This document shows positions 19,801-28,683 of a stretch of DNA of 64,000 nucleotides, one piece after another. This DNA comes from Saprospiraceae bacterium (GTDB lineage Bacteria; Bacteroidota; Bacteroidia; Chitinophagales; Saprospiraceae). The stretch lies in the NCBI GenBank assembly GCA_016715245.1, contig JADKAS010000018.1:1-64000 (forward strand), written 5' to 3'. Under the pieces are notes generated by a model. The model had not been told where the DNA came from, did not search any database, and saw only the letters and a program-made list of their open reading frames with translations. Numbering within the stretch: position 1 is the first letter of the stretch; each line of letters starts with the position of its first letter. The position numbers and the translations under genes are program-made.

Positions 19801-21193
19801 AGCAGGTCTTCCAATAGTAACTTCAGAAATCACGTATGATTGTAATGATTTAGGTGAACAGCCGGTTTCTATGTATGTTGGAATCATTACCCCAATGGGT
19901 GTGGTTAATCAAAGTGTCTGTACTACTTTTATCGATGTACAGGATAATCTGGAGGCCTGTGAAGGCAGACTTATCGGTGGTCTGGTAAGCGGAAAAGTCG
20001 CAACTCAAAAAGATGAAATGGTTGAAAATGTTTCAGTGGAGTTGGGAGGTACAGAACTTGATTTTATGACTAAAGCTTCAGGAGAATATGTATTTTCAAA
20101 CCTCGCTTCAGGTTTTGACTATCAGGTAAATCCGTCAAAAAATGATGACGTGATGAATGGTATTTCAACTTTGGACCTGGTATGGATTCAAAGACATATT
20201 TTGGGAATCGAGTCTTTAGGTTCACCTTATACTTTAATTGCAGCTGATATCAATAAAGATAAATCCATCAATACCCTTGACCTTGTGGAACTCAGGAAAG
20301 TGATTCTTGGAACGAATGAAAAATTTCCGGCAAACACATCCTGGAGATTTGTTGACAAACAATACAAATTTATTAATCCGTCTCAGGGACATGAAGAATC
20401 TTTTAATGAAAAATATGACATTTTTGGATTCAGCAATGATATGGTGATTGACTTTGTGGGTGTGAAAACCGGCGACGTAGATGCATCAGCAAAAGCGAAT
20501 GGTTTTTCACCTGAAACAGCAGATAGCAGAAGTTCCCGTACGGTCGGTACAACTCAAACTTCTTTTGCAAAAGGTGAGTTGGTGAGAATTCCGGTCTACA
20601 TGAACCAATCATCAAACATCAATGGTATACAGTTTACCATGGAATTTGATGCTTCCGGTCTGGAATTGGTTAATATCGTACACGAATTTACCAATGATCA
20701 ACATTTTGGAATGGCTCGTTTGGGTGAAGGCAAAATTACTTTCAGCTGGAATGATAACAAAATGTTCCCTGCAGAAAAAGATAATGCGCTGATGACCCTT
20801 GAGTTTATGGCACTTCATTCGGGAAATATTGCAGAAGCATTCGAAATCAATTCTTCAGTGATTAATGCTGAAATGTATGATGGAAATCTGAAAACACACA
20901 ACCTTGTATGGAAAGTGTCTGAAAATGAAAATTCATTTGTTGTACACCAGAATATTCCGAATCCTTTCAGTCAGATGACAGAGATAACTTTCGATTTGCC
21001 TGAAGCTGGCGAGGTACATTGTACTATTCGCGATCTGAGTGGTAAACTCGTCAAAGAAGTACGCCAGTTTTTTGACGCCGGCAGCAGAAAGATCATAGTC
21101 AGTAAATCAGAATTACCGGCCAATGGTGTTTATTTTTATACAGTTCAGAGCGGACAACACAGAGAGACCAAAATGATGGTCGTCATAGAATAA
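16811..21193 (+). CDS. giant T9SS-secreted protein with HYR, C-type lectin, dockerin and cohesin-like parts
   Basis: A 1460-residue exported protein. It has a signal peptide (LFLLFFINTFSVAQ at residues 17-30), then several HYR/Ig-like modules marked by DxxxPVI and T(V/A)DxxGN patterns. Residues about 470-602 resemble a C-type lectin domain (KNAKALGGNVVTIET ... IGLSDLDRDGKYTWQSG ... WFG). Further HYR modules follow. A dockerin pair lies near 1110-1170 (ADINKDKSINTLDLVELRKV), a cohesin-like strand region near 1255-1357 (LVRIPVYMNQSSNINGIQF), and a T9SS sorting domain from about 1375 (NPFSQMTEITFDLPEAGEV). It probably works in adhesion or surface-matrix assembly. A strong terminator follows. Confidence 0.85.
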   Translation: MKTHLFIREVTGRMLFLLFLLFFINTFSVAQECACNSGVNVAVGGNGSATVTAAMMLASNNTCGGTHTVTVMKTTNGLPIAGSPNVNCTHVGQTLYAKVTNGTNSCWGTIVIMDEMIPVITPPVGILNRTCVEMLSFVPTVVDNCPGSTVSIVNETTTVNTCANGLAPNVLKRITRTYQATDKSNNKSTLVTFIFDVTIIADLNDIDMPLNLKKSDGTNLECLGNWAKIPVGQPFAGHPSPLDIGSKFGTGVPSLDGSDLYPSSIEHCKLFVTFTDIELPAHKCVTKIIRRWEVYEESCLFRTIPHYDQLIEIADTETPVIDGLADMTVSTSNHACEASFKLPSIVVEDNCSLLSQIEVDVTYPGGFNNNTNGGNAVLPVGDHIVTYTAYDWCGNSSSINMIVTVSDNTSPVSICDEFTTVALANEGVAHIPAFVLDDGSYDECSAVTMVARRMNNTRCTPCETPEFPDFHYMGEYGTGADKHYYYLSKHTATPEIAFKNAKALGGNVVTIETAGEDTWLWNRFLALVKPVAPDWIDIIIGLSDLDRDGKYTWQSGSTSPYRKWAGGSPANTPYVVKYHSNNGDWFGYSADLTAKYVVEITDPCSWSSHVKFCCADLANDQMVAFRTIDKAGNFNDCMVSVKVQDKIGPTITCPDDMTVDCDFSFNMEDLVTPFGWPEADDNCEELTIEEVEVTNTMNACRIGSIRRDFEVTDLGGRKATCFQTITFEETVPFVGANIDWPDDYMNLEGCADPKNPAFSADVLGRPTFGDGACALVGADFEDKVFSFNNGNGPACFKILRYWTVIDWCQTTTSPSGTTYKTWTHTQTIVVNDNESPVIEDFDSEISVCTYDPDCEEGHIDLIAVASDNCTKLLANSYKIDAFNNGSFDIAPVNSVGETIDASGIYPIGTHKIVYTFEDKCGNLTTAEQLFTVVNCKAPTPVCHNGLSVNLTPMDLNSDGRIDVGMATVDISLFDKGSSHICGTYDLIFSYEEITLDRAGLPIVTSEITYDCNDLGEQPVSMYVGIITPMGVVNQSVCTTFIDVQDNLEACEGRLIGGLVSGKVATQKDEMVENVSVELGGTELDFMTKASGEYVFSNLASGFDYQVNPSKNDDVMNGISTLDLVWIQRHILGIESLGSPYTLIAADINKDKSINTLDLVELRKVILGTNEKFPANTSWRFVDKQYKFINPSQGHEESFNEKYDIFGFSNDMVIDFVGVKTGDVDASAKANGFSPETADSRSSRTVGTTQTSFAKGELVRIPVYMNQSSNINGIQFTMEFDASGLELVNIVHEFTNDQHFGMARLGEGKITFSWNDNKMFPAEKDNALMTLEFMALHSGNIAEAFEINSSVINAEMYDGNLKTHNLVWKVSENENSFVVHQNIPNPFSQMTEITFDLPEAGEVHCTIRDLSGKLVKEVRQFFDAGSRKIIVSKSELPANGVYFYTVQSGQHRETKMMVVIE

Positions 21194-21224
21194 TATAAAG
21201 ATATTTTATTGTTTTTGGAAAGTG

Positions 21225-21257
21225 ACCCTTCCTCCTAGTCAGGGGAAGGGTTTTTTT
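21225..21257 (+). terminator. rho-independent terminator of the 16811 gene
   Basis: GC-rich stem ACCCTTCC / GGAAGGGT followed by T7, 32 bp after the stop at 21193. Confidence 0.85.
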
Positions 21258-21321
21258 ATTTTTTTAATCAAATAAAATACATAGACAATCGGAAAAAATA
21301 TATTGTTTTTGGTGGCGATGC

Positions 21322-21384
21322 TTTCAGCCCGGGCTATACGCTTTACTCCGCTTCGCTTCGTGTTCGCTTCTATCCCTATCGCGG
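21322..21384. repeat. dispersed Bacteroidota-type intergenic repeat
   Basis: A locally GC-rich 63-bp block starting TTTCAGCCCGGGCTATACGC and ending TATCCCTATCGCGG, standing out from the AT-rich surroundings. Blocks with these two conserved ends around a variable middle recur in intergenic DNA of many Bacteroidota genomes (recalled, not searched). Only one copy is in this window. It lies between converging genes. Confidence 0.5.
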
Positions 21385-21437
21385 CAAAAAGTAATGTGAA
21401 AATGTACATTTCGTTGAACAGAATAAGTATTCGTAAC

Positions 21438-23690
21438 TTACAACTTAATCAACGGCAACGCACTGATGCATTTTCCTTTGTGAAATAAATGTAGAAAAAA
21501 TATTCCGTTTCCGAGATGGCTGATGTCAATGGGTTTACCAAACATTTCATCCGTATTCTGAATGTTCTTGCCAGTGCTGTTGTATATTCTTACACGGACG
21601 TCAAGTGGCAAAACCCATATTTCCGGAAGTAAGATGATTTTATCATTTCCTGCAGGATTCGGGCTGATCAGGATTTTTCCTGTGCCGGAAGACAAAGGTT
21701 CGTCTTCTGAAATAAAACTTCTGATAGTATTGAAGGTGGTATTAGTAATAATAGGTTCATTTCTGTCAAAATATATGGAAGCTGTGTTATAAATTTTATA
21801 CCCTTCAGGCACATCAATTGTTGGTTTTATTCTGAAAATAATCTGACCTTTGCTTTTGACTGAATCTAAAATGAATGGTTGAAGTTTGATATCAGGAAAG
21901 TAAATTTCCAGATGTCTGTCCGTTAATTTATAATAATGATTATGACTTGATTCGAGAATCTCAAAGGTATTTATGTCAAGCATTTCTGACAAACTATCGA
22001 CAATAATTACATCTTTGGCATAGGCATTTCCCAGATTTTCAAACCGGATGGTGTAATACAGATATTCTTCCGGTTTGGTAAGGTTGAGACAGGTTCTGGA
22101 AGGGGAAACCTGCTTGTCATTCGGGTCAACGGCGCATTCCAGAATACGGATATACTCAAATGAATCTATGACAGAATTTGAAGGTAATTCCTTAACTGTT
22201 ACATGAATGTTTATTTCTTGTCCGGTAAACATTTCATTTGGCAGTTTTACATTTCCTTTAAGTTGTAATGATTGTGCGACATCAATAAAGAGATTTTCCC
22301 ATACGATTGTATCTCCATTTATTACAGGCTGTGATTGAAAGTCTGTTATTTCAAGCAGACTGTCAATAATCATTATTACGGTTACATTATTAGCAACTGT
22401 GCCGGTATTTGATAAGTTACAAATAATTTCTGCATCTTCATTACAACGGAGATTATCCTGAACAACATAACCATTTAATTTTTTAACATCACTTATGACA
22501 GGCACAAAAGGAATATGTACAGTATCGGTAAAAACCGGATGAGGAGTCGTAAAGGTTATTTTAGAGTCCGTAGTGTTTATTTTCCATTCAGGCAATTCTG
22601 ATGTAAAGACTACATTCTGGTTGTTTTTTAAAAACAGAGAATATGCACCGGATTCATCAAATTGAATCCCGCAATCTTCACCTTCTTTTACTATTGGAAA
22701 ATGAAAAGAAGTTTCGCCGACATCTTTTACGGAGTTGCCGTTTTTGTCATAAAACCGATCTCCGCCAAAAAAATAATTAATATTTCCTGTTGTCACAAGT
22801 ATGGCAAAATCAAAACTACTTTCAGACAATTTATTATTACTTGAATAAACCTCATAAGCTATGCAGGTCAGAAAATTGCCATTAAGTGAAGAATTGAATA
22901 AAATATGACCGGTATCTGTATTTATGGATTGACTGCCTGTAATGTGAAAGGGCATTAAATGACTAAATCCTTCGGCATAATAAATATCAGTAAAAGGAGG
23001 CAAACATTTTGACGGAGCGGGAATAGGACTATTACAGTCATATGGCACAAGAGAAGTTCCGCCACTAATTTTAGGAATTCCCCAATCAAACTTGTAACTT
23101 ACATCCTGAGGAGTATTCTCAAATATACTTATTTCGTTATCTTCATTCACAAAAGTCAGGCTTTTAAAATTATTTTGTATGCGGGGAGAACTATGTTTGG
23201 TAACCTGACCTTTTTGTGTTATGGTAAAAAAATTGACCATTCCGAGTGATGGTAAAACATTAATTATATCCGGTTCGCGGCAACACCTTTGCCAGGCCAA
23301 CATCACCGTATTATTTTGGGCATTGAGAATATATTCAAAAGGGTATTCAGCAAATTCAGTCACAATGGCGGAATTCTGATTACAGTATATATTACCAGGA
23401 ATATTTCTTACCGCTTTGATATTTTGTAATGTTTTTGTGACAAAGGCGACCTCAAATATCCATTGTATTCCATTATATCTGTACACTCCTATTTCCTTTG
23501 TATAATCAAATGGAGATCCCCCTGACACTGCGTTTCTGTATTCAATGAAGCGTCCTGATACCAGAAAAGTTCCGTCATTCAGAGGTGTAATGTCATATTC
23601 AACTCCTCCCCCGACAATATGGTCTGACAACATCCTCTCCGGAAAAAGAAAAATAAACAGTAAAATACTTAATTTGATACAATTTTTCAT
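21438..23690 (-). CDS. T9SS-secreted protein with DUF11/DUF7619-like domain
   Basis: A 750-residue exported protein with a signal peptide at the N-terminus (IKLSILLFIFLFPERMLS) followed by DHIVGGGVEYDI, a common opening of gliding-type Bacteroidota surface proteins. Residues about 510-650 carry the pattern DPNDKQVSP ... YTIRFENLGNAYAKDVIIVD ... ASIYFDRNEPIITNT, matching the conserved-repeat domain now called DUF7619. The last 75 residues are a T9SS sorting domain (ISPNPAGNDKIILL ... LPLIKL). Role unknown; surface display is expected. It is convergent with the 16811 gene. Confidence 0.8.
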   Translation of the reverse strand: MKNCIKLSILLFIFLFPERMLSDHIVGGGVEYDITPLNDGTFLVSGRFIEYRNAVSGGSPFDYTKEIGVYRYNGIQWIFEVAFVTKTLQNIKAVRNIPGNIYCNQNSAIVTEFAEYPFEYILNAQNNTVMLAWQRCCREPDIINVLPSLGMVNFFTITQKGQVTKHSSPRIQNNFKSLTFVNEDNEISIFENTPQDVSYKFDWGIPKISGGTSLVPYDCNSPIPAPSKCLPPFTDIYYAEGFSHLMPFHITGSQSINTDTGHILFNSSLNGNFLTCIAYEVYSSNNKLSESSFDFAILVTTGNINYFFGGDRFYDKNGNSVKDVGETSFHFPIVKEGEDCGIQFDESGAYSLFLKNNQNVVFTSELPEWKINTTDSKITFTTPHPVFTDTVHIPFVPVISDVKKLNGYVVQDNLRCNEDAEIICNLSNTGTVANNVTVIMIIDSLLEITDFQSQPVINGDTIVWENLFIDVAQSLQLKGNVKLPNEMFTGQEINIHVTVKELPSNSVIDSFEYIRILECAVDPNDKQVSPSRTCLNLTKPEEYLYYTIRFENLGNAYAKDVIIVDSLSEMLDINTFEILESSHNHYYKLTDRHLEIYFPDIKLQPFILDSVKSKGQIIFRIKPTIDVPEGYKIYNTASIYFDRNEPIITNTTFNTIRSFISEDEPLSSGTGKILISPNPAGNDKIILLPEIWVLPLDVRVRIYNSTGKNIQNTDEMFGKPIDISHLGNGIFFLHLFHKGKCISALPLIKL

Positions 23691-23792
23691 TTTAAATACG
23701 GGTTTTATTTTTTCAGCTGAAAATGTAATTCTTTTTTATAAAATGACAATAAATTTATGATTTTTTTCTGCAATCAATTTTTTATATTCATT

Positions 23793-23814
23793 AATGTAAT
23801 CAATTGATTACATT
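23793..23814. promoter_or_regulatory. 22-bp perfect palindrome overlapping a promoter box
   Basis: Half-site AATGTAATCAA followed by its exact complement TTGATTACATT. The right arm runs into TACATTTG (23809-23816), a -7-type box pointing to the genes at 23882 and 24141. It sits between divergent genes, as expected for a repressor operator. Confidence 0.6.
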
Positions 23815-23881
23815 TGCAAAACAGTGAAATTCAGTAAGAATAATGATAAAACCCTTACTGAATATTATAAGAAATAGTAAT

Positions 23882-24079
23882 ATGAATCAATATAAATTTC
23901 TGGTTGCCGGATGTATTGTTTTTTTCTTTTTTTCCATCTTTTTTGAAAAATGGAAAGAAAACATTAACAATGGTGATTCATGGGGGTATTACAGCTATCT
24001 GCCTTCAGCTTTTATTTGCTGTATCAGAAAACATAGTGTTTTAAGTTATGTTAAAGTTGCATATTTGTATGTGAACTAA
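23882..24079 (+). pseudogene. truncated N-terminal fragment of an ArnT-like membrane protein
   Basis: Encodes 65 residues: one membrane helix (LVAGCIVFFFFSIFF) and then NNGDSWGYYSYLPSAFI. This matches the N-terminus of the 594-residue membrane protein at 31322 (GWDVSGYYMYLPTFFIY) in order and spacing. After that motif the frame runs into unrelated text and stops, so the catalytic and membrane remainder is gone. It is read as a deletion remnant; a real 65-residue membrane peptide cannot be excluded. Confidence 0.5.
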
Positions 24080-24140
24080 ATACATTAAAAATCACCAATC
24101 TTTCTTAAAAACAGTTTACATTGTTATTAAATAATTTTCA

Positions 24141-25580
24141 ATGAAAATTTTGCTGACAGGTGTTACCGGTTATATAGGCAAGAGATTGCTTCCTGTTTTG
24201 CTGGAAAAAGGACACCATGTGGTTTGTTGCGTGAGAGATGCAAAAAGGTTTCATTATCACAATTACAGCCCCGAAAACATAACTGTAATTGAAGTTGATT
24301 TCCTTGATCCTCCGACTTTACAAACCATACCGGAAGATATTGAAATTGCCTACTACCTTATACATTCTATGTCGGCGGGAACCGGAAATTTTGAAAATCT
24401 TGAAGAGGAATGTGCCGAAAATTTTAAAAACAGGATCGATAATACACGGGCAAGACAGGTTGTTTATCTGAGTGGAATAATAAACGAACAGGAATTGTCA
24501 CGACACCTCTCTTCCAGAAAAAATGTTGAAGAAATTCTTGGCAGTGGAAAAGTACCTTTGACTACATTGCGGGCAGGCATCATTGTAGGTTCGGGAAGTG
24601 CCTCTTTCGAAATCATCAGGGACCTGGTAGAAAAACTTCCTGTGATGATCACACCAAAATGGTTAAGAACAAAATGTCAACCTATTGGTATTCGCAATGT
24701 CATTCAGTTTCTGGATGGTGTAAAAGATTATCCGCCATCTTTTGGTAATGCTTATGACATCGGAGGTCCTGATATTTTGAGTTATAAAGAAATGTTGTTG
24801 CGGTTTGCGAAAATCAGGGGATTAAAAAGATATATCTGGGTTGTGCCTGTAATGACACCAAAAATATCTTCTTACTGGCTCTACTTTGTAACTTCGACTT
24901 CTTATGCTCTGGCCAAAAACCTGGTAAACAGTATGAAGGTGGAAGTTATATGTAAACCCAATAATCTGGCTGCTGATCTTGGAATCACTTTGCTGGATTA
25001 CGATTCTTCCATCCGCCTGGCATTTGATAAAATCGAACAGAATCAGGTTTTATCAAGTTGGAAAGATGCTATGACCAGTGATATTTTGCAAAAAGGAATT
25101 TCTCAATACGTTGAAGTTCCATCAAAAGGTTGTTTTAAGGACAATCGTCAATGCCGGGTAAACAATTCCCAACGTACCCTGGAAAAAATCTGGTCCATTG
25201 GCGGACAAAACGGATGGTATTACGGAAATATTTTGTGGGAGATAAGAGGAATTATCGATCAGATTTTTGGTGGAGTAGGGATGCGCAGAGGCAGGAAAAG
25301 TCAAACGAAAATATTTACCGGAGACGCTTTGGATTTCTGGAGGGTTTTGCTGGCTGATAAAAAGGAAAAAAGATTACTTTTATATGCAGAAATGAAACTT
25401 CCCGGTGAAGCGTGGCTGGAATTCACAATTGATGAAAACAATGTGCTGTATCAAACTGCCACCTTCAGACCTCTGGGTGTTTTGGGAAGGTTGTACTGGT
25501 ATGCGGTTTTGCCATTGCATGGAATTATATTTAAGGGAATGATAAAAGATTATGTGCTTAGGATATTTATTTCAGATTGA
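24141..25580 (+). CDS. SDR-family NAD(P)-binding protein with DUF2867 tail
   Basis: A 479-residue protein. The N-terminus has the Rossmann motif LLTGVTGYIGKRLLPVL of atypical/extended short-chain dehydrogenases, with VYLSGI and LRAGIIVGSGSASFE further on. The C-terminal 150 residues (from about 335) form a separate SRPBCC-like domain (WSIGGQNGWYYGNILWEIRG ... PGEAWLEFTIDE) matching DUF2867, a known fusion partner. Substrate unknown; relatives are annotated as nucleoside-diphosphate-sugar epimerase-like. It probably shares the promoter near 23810 with the small fragment upstream. Confidence 0.85.
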   Translation: MKILLTGVTGYIGKRLLPVLLEKGHHVVCCVRDAKRFHYHNYSPENITVIEVDFLDPPTLQTIPEDIEIAYYLIHSMSAGTGNFENLEEECAENFKNRIDNTRARQVVYLSGIINEQELSRHLSSRKNVEEILGSGKVPLTTLRAGIIVGSGSASFEIIRDLVEKLPVMITPKWLRTKCQPIGIRNVIQFLDGVKDYPPSFGNAYDIGGPDILSYKEMLLRFAKIRGLKRYIWVVPVMTPKISSYWLYFVTSTSYALAKNLVNSMKVEVICKPNNLAADLGITLLDYDSSIRLAFDKIEQNQVLSSWKDAMTSDILQKGISQYVEVPSKGCFKDNRQCRVNNSQRTLEKIWSIGGQNGWYYGNILWEIRGIIDQIFGGVGMRRGRKSQTKIFTGDALDFWRVLLADKKEKRLLLYAEMKLPGEAWLEFTIDENNVLYQTATFRPLGVLGRLYWYAVLPLHGIIFKGMIKDYVLRIFISD

Positions 25581-25814
25581 TGAATATGTTCTAGTCATTA
25601 TTGATTTTTTTACAATGCAGCTCTCTTTGGGATCGCTTGTCAATAATTGAGGATAAATAATTATCATTTTTACGTAAGCGCAAAAAGGGAAAACTAATGA
25701 ACTGTGTTTGTGTAATCTGCTTGAAAATAAATACATTTTCTGAAGTACTGAGGTTAATAAAAATTTTATTCAGCTTACAACCTGAATTTGCTATAAGGTT
25801 TTACAGCAATTGAT

Positions 25815-25822
25815 TACTTTTG
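25815..25822 (+). promoter_or_regulatory. TAnnTTTG promoter box for paaZ
   Basis: TACTTTTG, 42 bp before the paaZ ATG at 25865. A TTTG lies 24 bp upstream, a little further than the usual spacing. Confidence 0.45.
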
Positions 25823-25864
25823 CTTCATGGAAAAATAATTCCACTCAAAACATATTATTCACAA

Positions 25865-27910
25865 ATGGTTCTTAAAAATTTTATAGCAGGAGATTGGGTT
25901 CAGGGCACAGGACAAGGCCAGAAACTTTTTGACGCGAGCACAGGTGAGGTAATAACTGAAGCGTCCACCCAGGGGATAAATATGGCCTCGGCCTATGATT
26001 TTGCCCGTTCGGAAGGCAATAAAAAATTGCGGAAGATGACTTTCCAGCAACGTGGAATAATGCTGAAACAACTGGCTCTGTATCTTATGGACCGCAAAGA
26101 AAAATATTATGAATGGAGCTATAAAACAGGGGCTACCAGAGGTGATTCCTGGATTGATATAGAAGGGGGAATAGGCAATCTTTTTGCCAATGCTTCCCTA
26201 CGGCGAAAGATGCCGGATCTTCCTTATTATATTGAAGGTGACAGTATAGGACTCAGCAAAGGTGGAACTTTTATTGGGCATCATATTCTTGTACCTAAGG
26301 AAGGTGTGGCTGTACATATCAATGCATTCAATTTTCCCGTTTGGGGTATGTTGGAAAAATGTGCGGTCAACTGGCTTGCCGGGATGCCGGCTATAGTAAA
26401 ACCGGCAACGCTGACTTCTTACCTCACAGCAGTTGTGGTCGAGGATATCATTGCGTCAGGTATTTTACCTGTCGGAGCACTTCAACTGGTTTGCGGAGGC
26501 GCCAGGGATATTCTTGATTATGTTGAAAGCCAGGACGTGGTGACATTTACCGGAAGTGCATCCACAGGCCTTATGTTAAAATCAAATTCTAGATTACTGG
26601 CTGAATCGGTTCCGTTCAATATGGAAGCTGATTCCTTAAATAGTATGGTGCTGGGTCACGATGTTTCTGTTCAGGATCCTGAATTTGACATTTTTATCAA
26701 AGAGGTCAGAAAAGAAATTACCGTCAAAAGCGGACAGAAATGTACTGCCGTCAGAAGAATTTTTGTGCCCGAACACCTCATAGAAGATGTGCAGATTGCA
26801 TTGGGCAAAGCACTGGCACAAACTACTGTGGGCGATCCGCGTGTAGAAGGTGTACGGATGGGTGCACTGGCAGGAAAAACACAATTAGCTGAAGTAAGGG
26901 AAAAAGTACAGGCGTTGATGCTGGATTGTGACCTGGTGTATGGAGATTTGTTCAATGTAGAACTTCATGGAAATACATCCGGAAGCGGTTCGTTCATGTC
27001 TCCGGTGTTGCTTCGTAATGACAGACCATTCGAAAAAAGAGGTGTGCACGATATAGAAGCATTCGGTCCGGTTTCTACATTGATGCCGTACAAAGATATA
27101 GAAGAAGTTGTCGAATTAGTACGTCTGGGAAAAGGGTCTTTGTGTTGTTCGTACATTTCTTATAATGATCATCATGCCACAGAATTTGTAGTCAATGCTG
27201 CAACCCACCATGGACGGATTCTTGTGCTCAACAGAGATTCGTACAAAGAAAGTACAGGACATGGTTCGCCAATGCCACTTCTGGTTCACGGAGGCCCGGG
27301 AAGAGCAGGAGGAGGAGAAGAAATGGGAGGCCTTCGCGGGGTGAAACACTATATGCAAAGGTGTGCCATTCAGGGAAGCCCAACCACTTTGACAGCTATC
27401 ACACAACAATATCAATACGGTGGAAAATATAAAATTGATCTGGTACATCCGTTCAAAAAACACTTTGAAGAACTTTTGATCGGAGAGACCTTGATTACCC
27501 ACAAAAGAACCATTACGGAGTCTGACATTGTAAATTTTGCCAATGTTTCCTGGGATCATTTTTATGCACATACAGATGAAACTTCGCTGGAAGGGACTCC
27601 ATTTACACAAAGAGTAGCACATGGATATTTTATCCTTTCTGCAGCGGCGGGTTTATTTGTTGATGCCGCCAAAGGTCCTGTGATGCTCAATTATGGCCTT
27701 GACGAATGCCGTTTTGTTAAACCTGTTTACCCGGGAATGACCATTGGTGTCCGCCTTACTGTAAAAGAAAAAGTAGTTCAGGAAAAAAAAGATACCGAAG
27801 ACTATCGCAAGGGCATTGTCAAATGGTTGGTTGATGTATCTGATGAAACAGGTGAATCTGTAGCCTTAGCTACTATTCTCACTATGGTCAAATGTAAAAA
27901 TGTATATTAA
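25865..27910 (+). CDS. paaZ: bifunctional PaaZ: oxepin-CoA hydrolase / semialdehyde dehydrogenase
   Basis: Opens the oxepin-CoA ring of the phenylacetate pathway with its MaoC-like hydratase half, then oxidises the resulting semialdehyde with its aldehyde dehydrogenase half. At 681 residues from ATG 25865 it has the E. coli PaaZ length; an in-frame TTG at 25820 adds an unconserved lead. The ALDH part shows VAVHINAFNFPVWGMLEK, TFTGSASTG and the catalytic cysteine in GQKCTAVRRIF (about residue 295). The hotdog part shows WDHFYAHTD...VAHGYFILS, with the Asp/His hydratase residues. No other paa genes are adjacent apart from the overlapping hydratase gene, so it may serve a partial or dispersed pathway. 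Confidence 0.92.
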   Translation: MVLKNFIAGDWVQGTGQGQKLFDASTGEVITEASTQGINMASAYDFARSEGNKKLRKMTFQQRGIMLKQLALYLMDRKEKYYEWSYKTGATRGDSWIDIEGGIGNLFANASLRRKMPDLPYYIEGDSIGLSKGGTFIGHHILVPKEGVAVHINAFNFPVWGMLEKCAVNWLAGMPAIVKPATLTSYLTAVVVEDIIASGILPVGALQLVCGGARDILDYVESQDVVTFTGSASTGLMLKSNSRLLAESVPFNMEADSLNSMVLGHDVSVQDPEFDIFIKEVRKEITVKSGQKCTAVRRIFVPEHLIEDVQIALGKALAQTTVGDPRVEGVRMGALAGKTQLAEVREKVQALMLDCDLVYGDLFNVELHGNTSGSGSFMSPVLLRNDRPFEKRGVHDIEAFGPVSTLMPYKDIEEVVELVRLGKGSLCCSYISYNDHHATEFVVNAATHHGRILVLNRDSYKESTGHGSPMPLLVHGGPGRAGGGEEMGGLRGVKHYMQRCAIQGSPTTLTAITQQYQYGGKYKIDLVHPFKKHFEELLIGETLITHKRTITESDIVNFANVSWDHFYAHTDETSLEGTPFTQRVAHGYFILSAAAGLFVDAAKGPVMLNYGLDECRFVKPVYPGMTIGVRLTVKEKVVQEKKDTEDYRKGIVKWLVDVSDETGESVALATILTMVKCKNVY

Positions 27911-27911
27911 T

Positions 27912-28670
27912 ATGGAAGGTCATATACAAACTGAGATAAAAAAAGGATTGGCAACGATTGAATTTTTCCATCCTGCGCAGAATTCTTTGCCAGGACATCT
28001 ACTGTCAGCTTTGGCGAGTGCCATAGAGGATGCCGGAAATAACGAAGGAGTCATCTTGATATTGCTGAAAAGTGCCGGGCACAGGACTTTTTCTGCAGGC
28101 GCCAGTTTTACGGAGTTGGCAGGTATTAAAGATTTTGATGAAGGAAAAAAATTTTTTCTGGGTTTTGCCAATGTAATCAATGCCATACGCACCTGTCCCA
28201 AAATTGTATTGTCGAGGATTCAGGGCAAAGCTGTGGGAGGAGGTGTAGGTATTGCTGCTGCGTGTGACTATTCTATGGCAACACAATATGCAAGTATCAG
28301 ATTATCAGAACTGGCGGTAGGCATTGGCCCGTTTGTCATTGGTCCTGCTGTGGAAAGAAAAATTGGTTTGTCTGCTTTCAGCCAGATGGCGCTGAATGCC
28401 GGAGAATGGCAGACAGCAGAATGGGGAAAGCAGAAAGGATTGTTTACTGAAGTATTTGACAGCGTTCAGCAACTGGATGCCTATATTGAACATTTTACCG
28501 GTGAATTATTGACTAAAAACCCTCAGGCTCTTTTATCTTTGAAAAAAGTTTTTTGGGAAGGCACATCTCATTGGGATCAGCTTCTTGAAGCAAGAGCCGA
28601 AGAAAGCGGCAGATTGATTTTATCCGATTTTGCTAAAAACGCAATTCATTCATTTTTACAAAAAGTATAA
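27912..28670 (+). CDS. enoyl-CoA hydratase/isomerase family protein
   Basis: A crotonase-fold protein of about 252 residues. Seen are the oxyanion-hole segments FSAGASFTELAGI and GKAVGGGVGIAAACDYSMAT, and the later LSELAVGIGPFVIGPAVE. It acts on CoA thioesters by hydration or double-bond isomerisation. It lies right behind paaZ (stop at 27910); ATG 27912 is preferred, while ATG 27900 would overlap paaZ. That coupling suggests a PaaF- or PaaG-like role in phenylacetyl-CoA breakdown, but sequence alone does not separate the two. Confidence 0.85.
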   Translation: MEGHIQTEIKKGLATIEFFHPAQNSLPGHLLSALASAIEDAGNNEGVILILLKSAGHRTFSAGASFTELAGIKDFDEGKKFFLGFANVINAIRTCPKIVLSRIQGKAVGGGVGIAAACDYSMATQYASIRLSELAVGIGPFVIGPAVERKIGLSAFSQMALNAGEWQTAEWGKQKGLFTEVFDSVQQLDAYIEHFTGELLTKNPQALLSLKKVFWEGTSHWDQLLEARAEESGRLILSDFAKNAIHSFLQKV

Positions 28671-28683
28671 TAAATTATTAGTC

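Noticed and set aside
21303..21488. 61-residue plus-strand protein
   Set aside because: It spans the GC-rich intergenic repeat and the end of the opposite gene; no homology visible.
27116..27622. 168-codon minus-strand frame opposite paaZ
   Set aside because: Antisense to well-conserved PaaZ; Cys/Ser-rich composition typical of a shadow frame.
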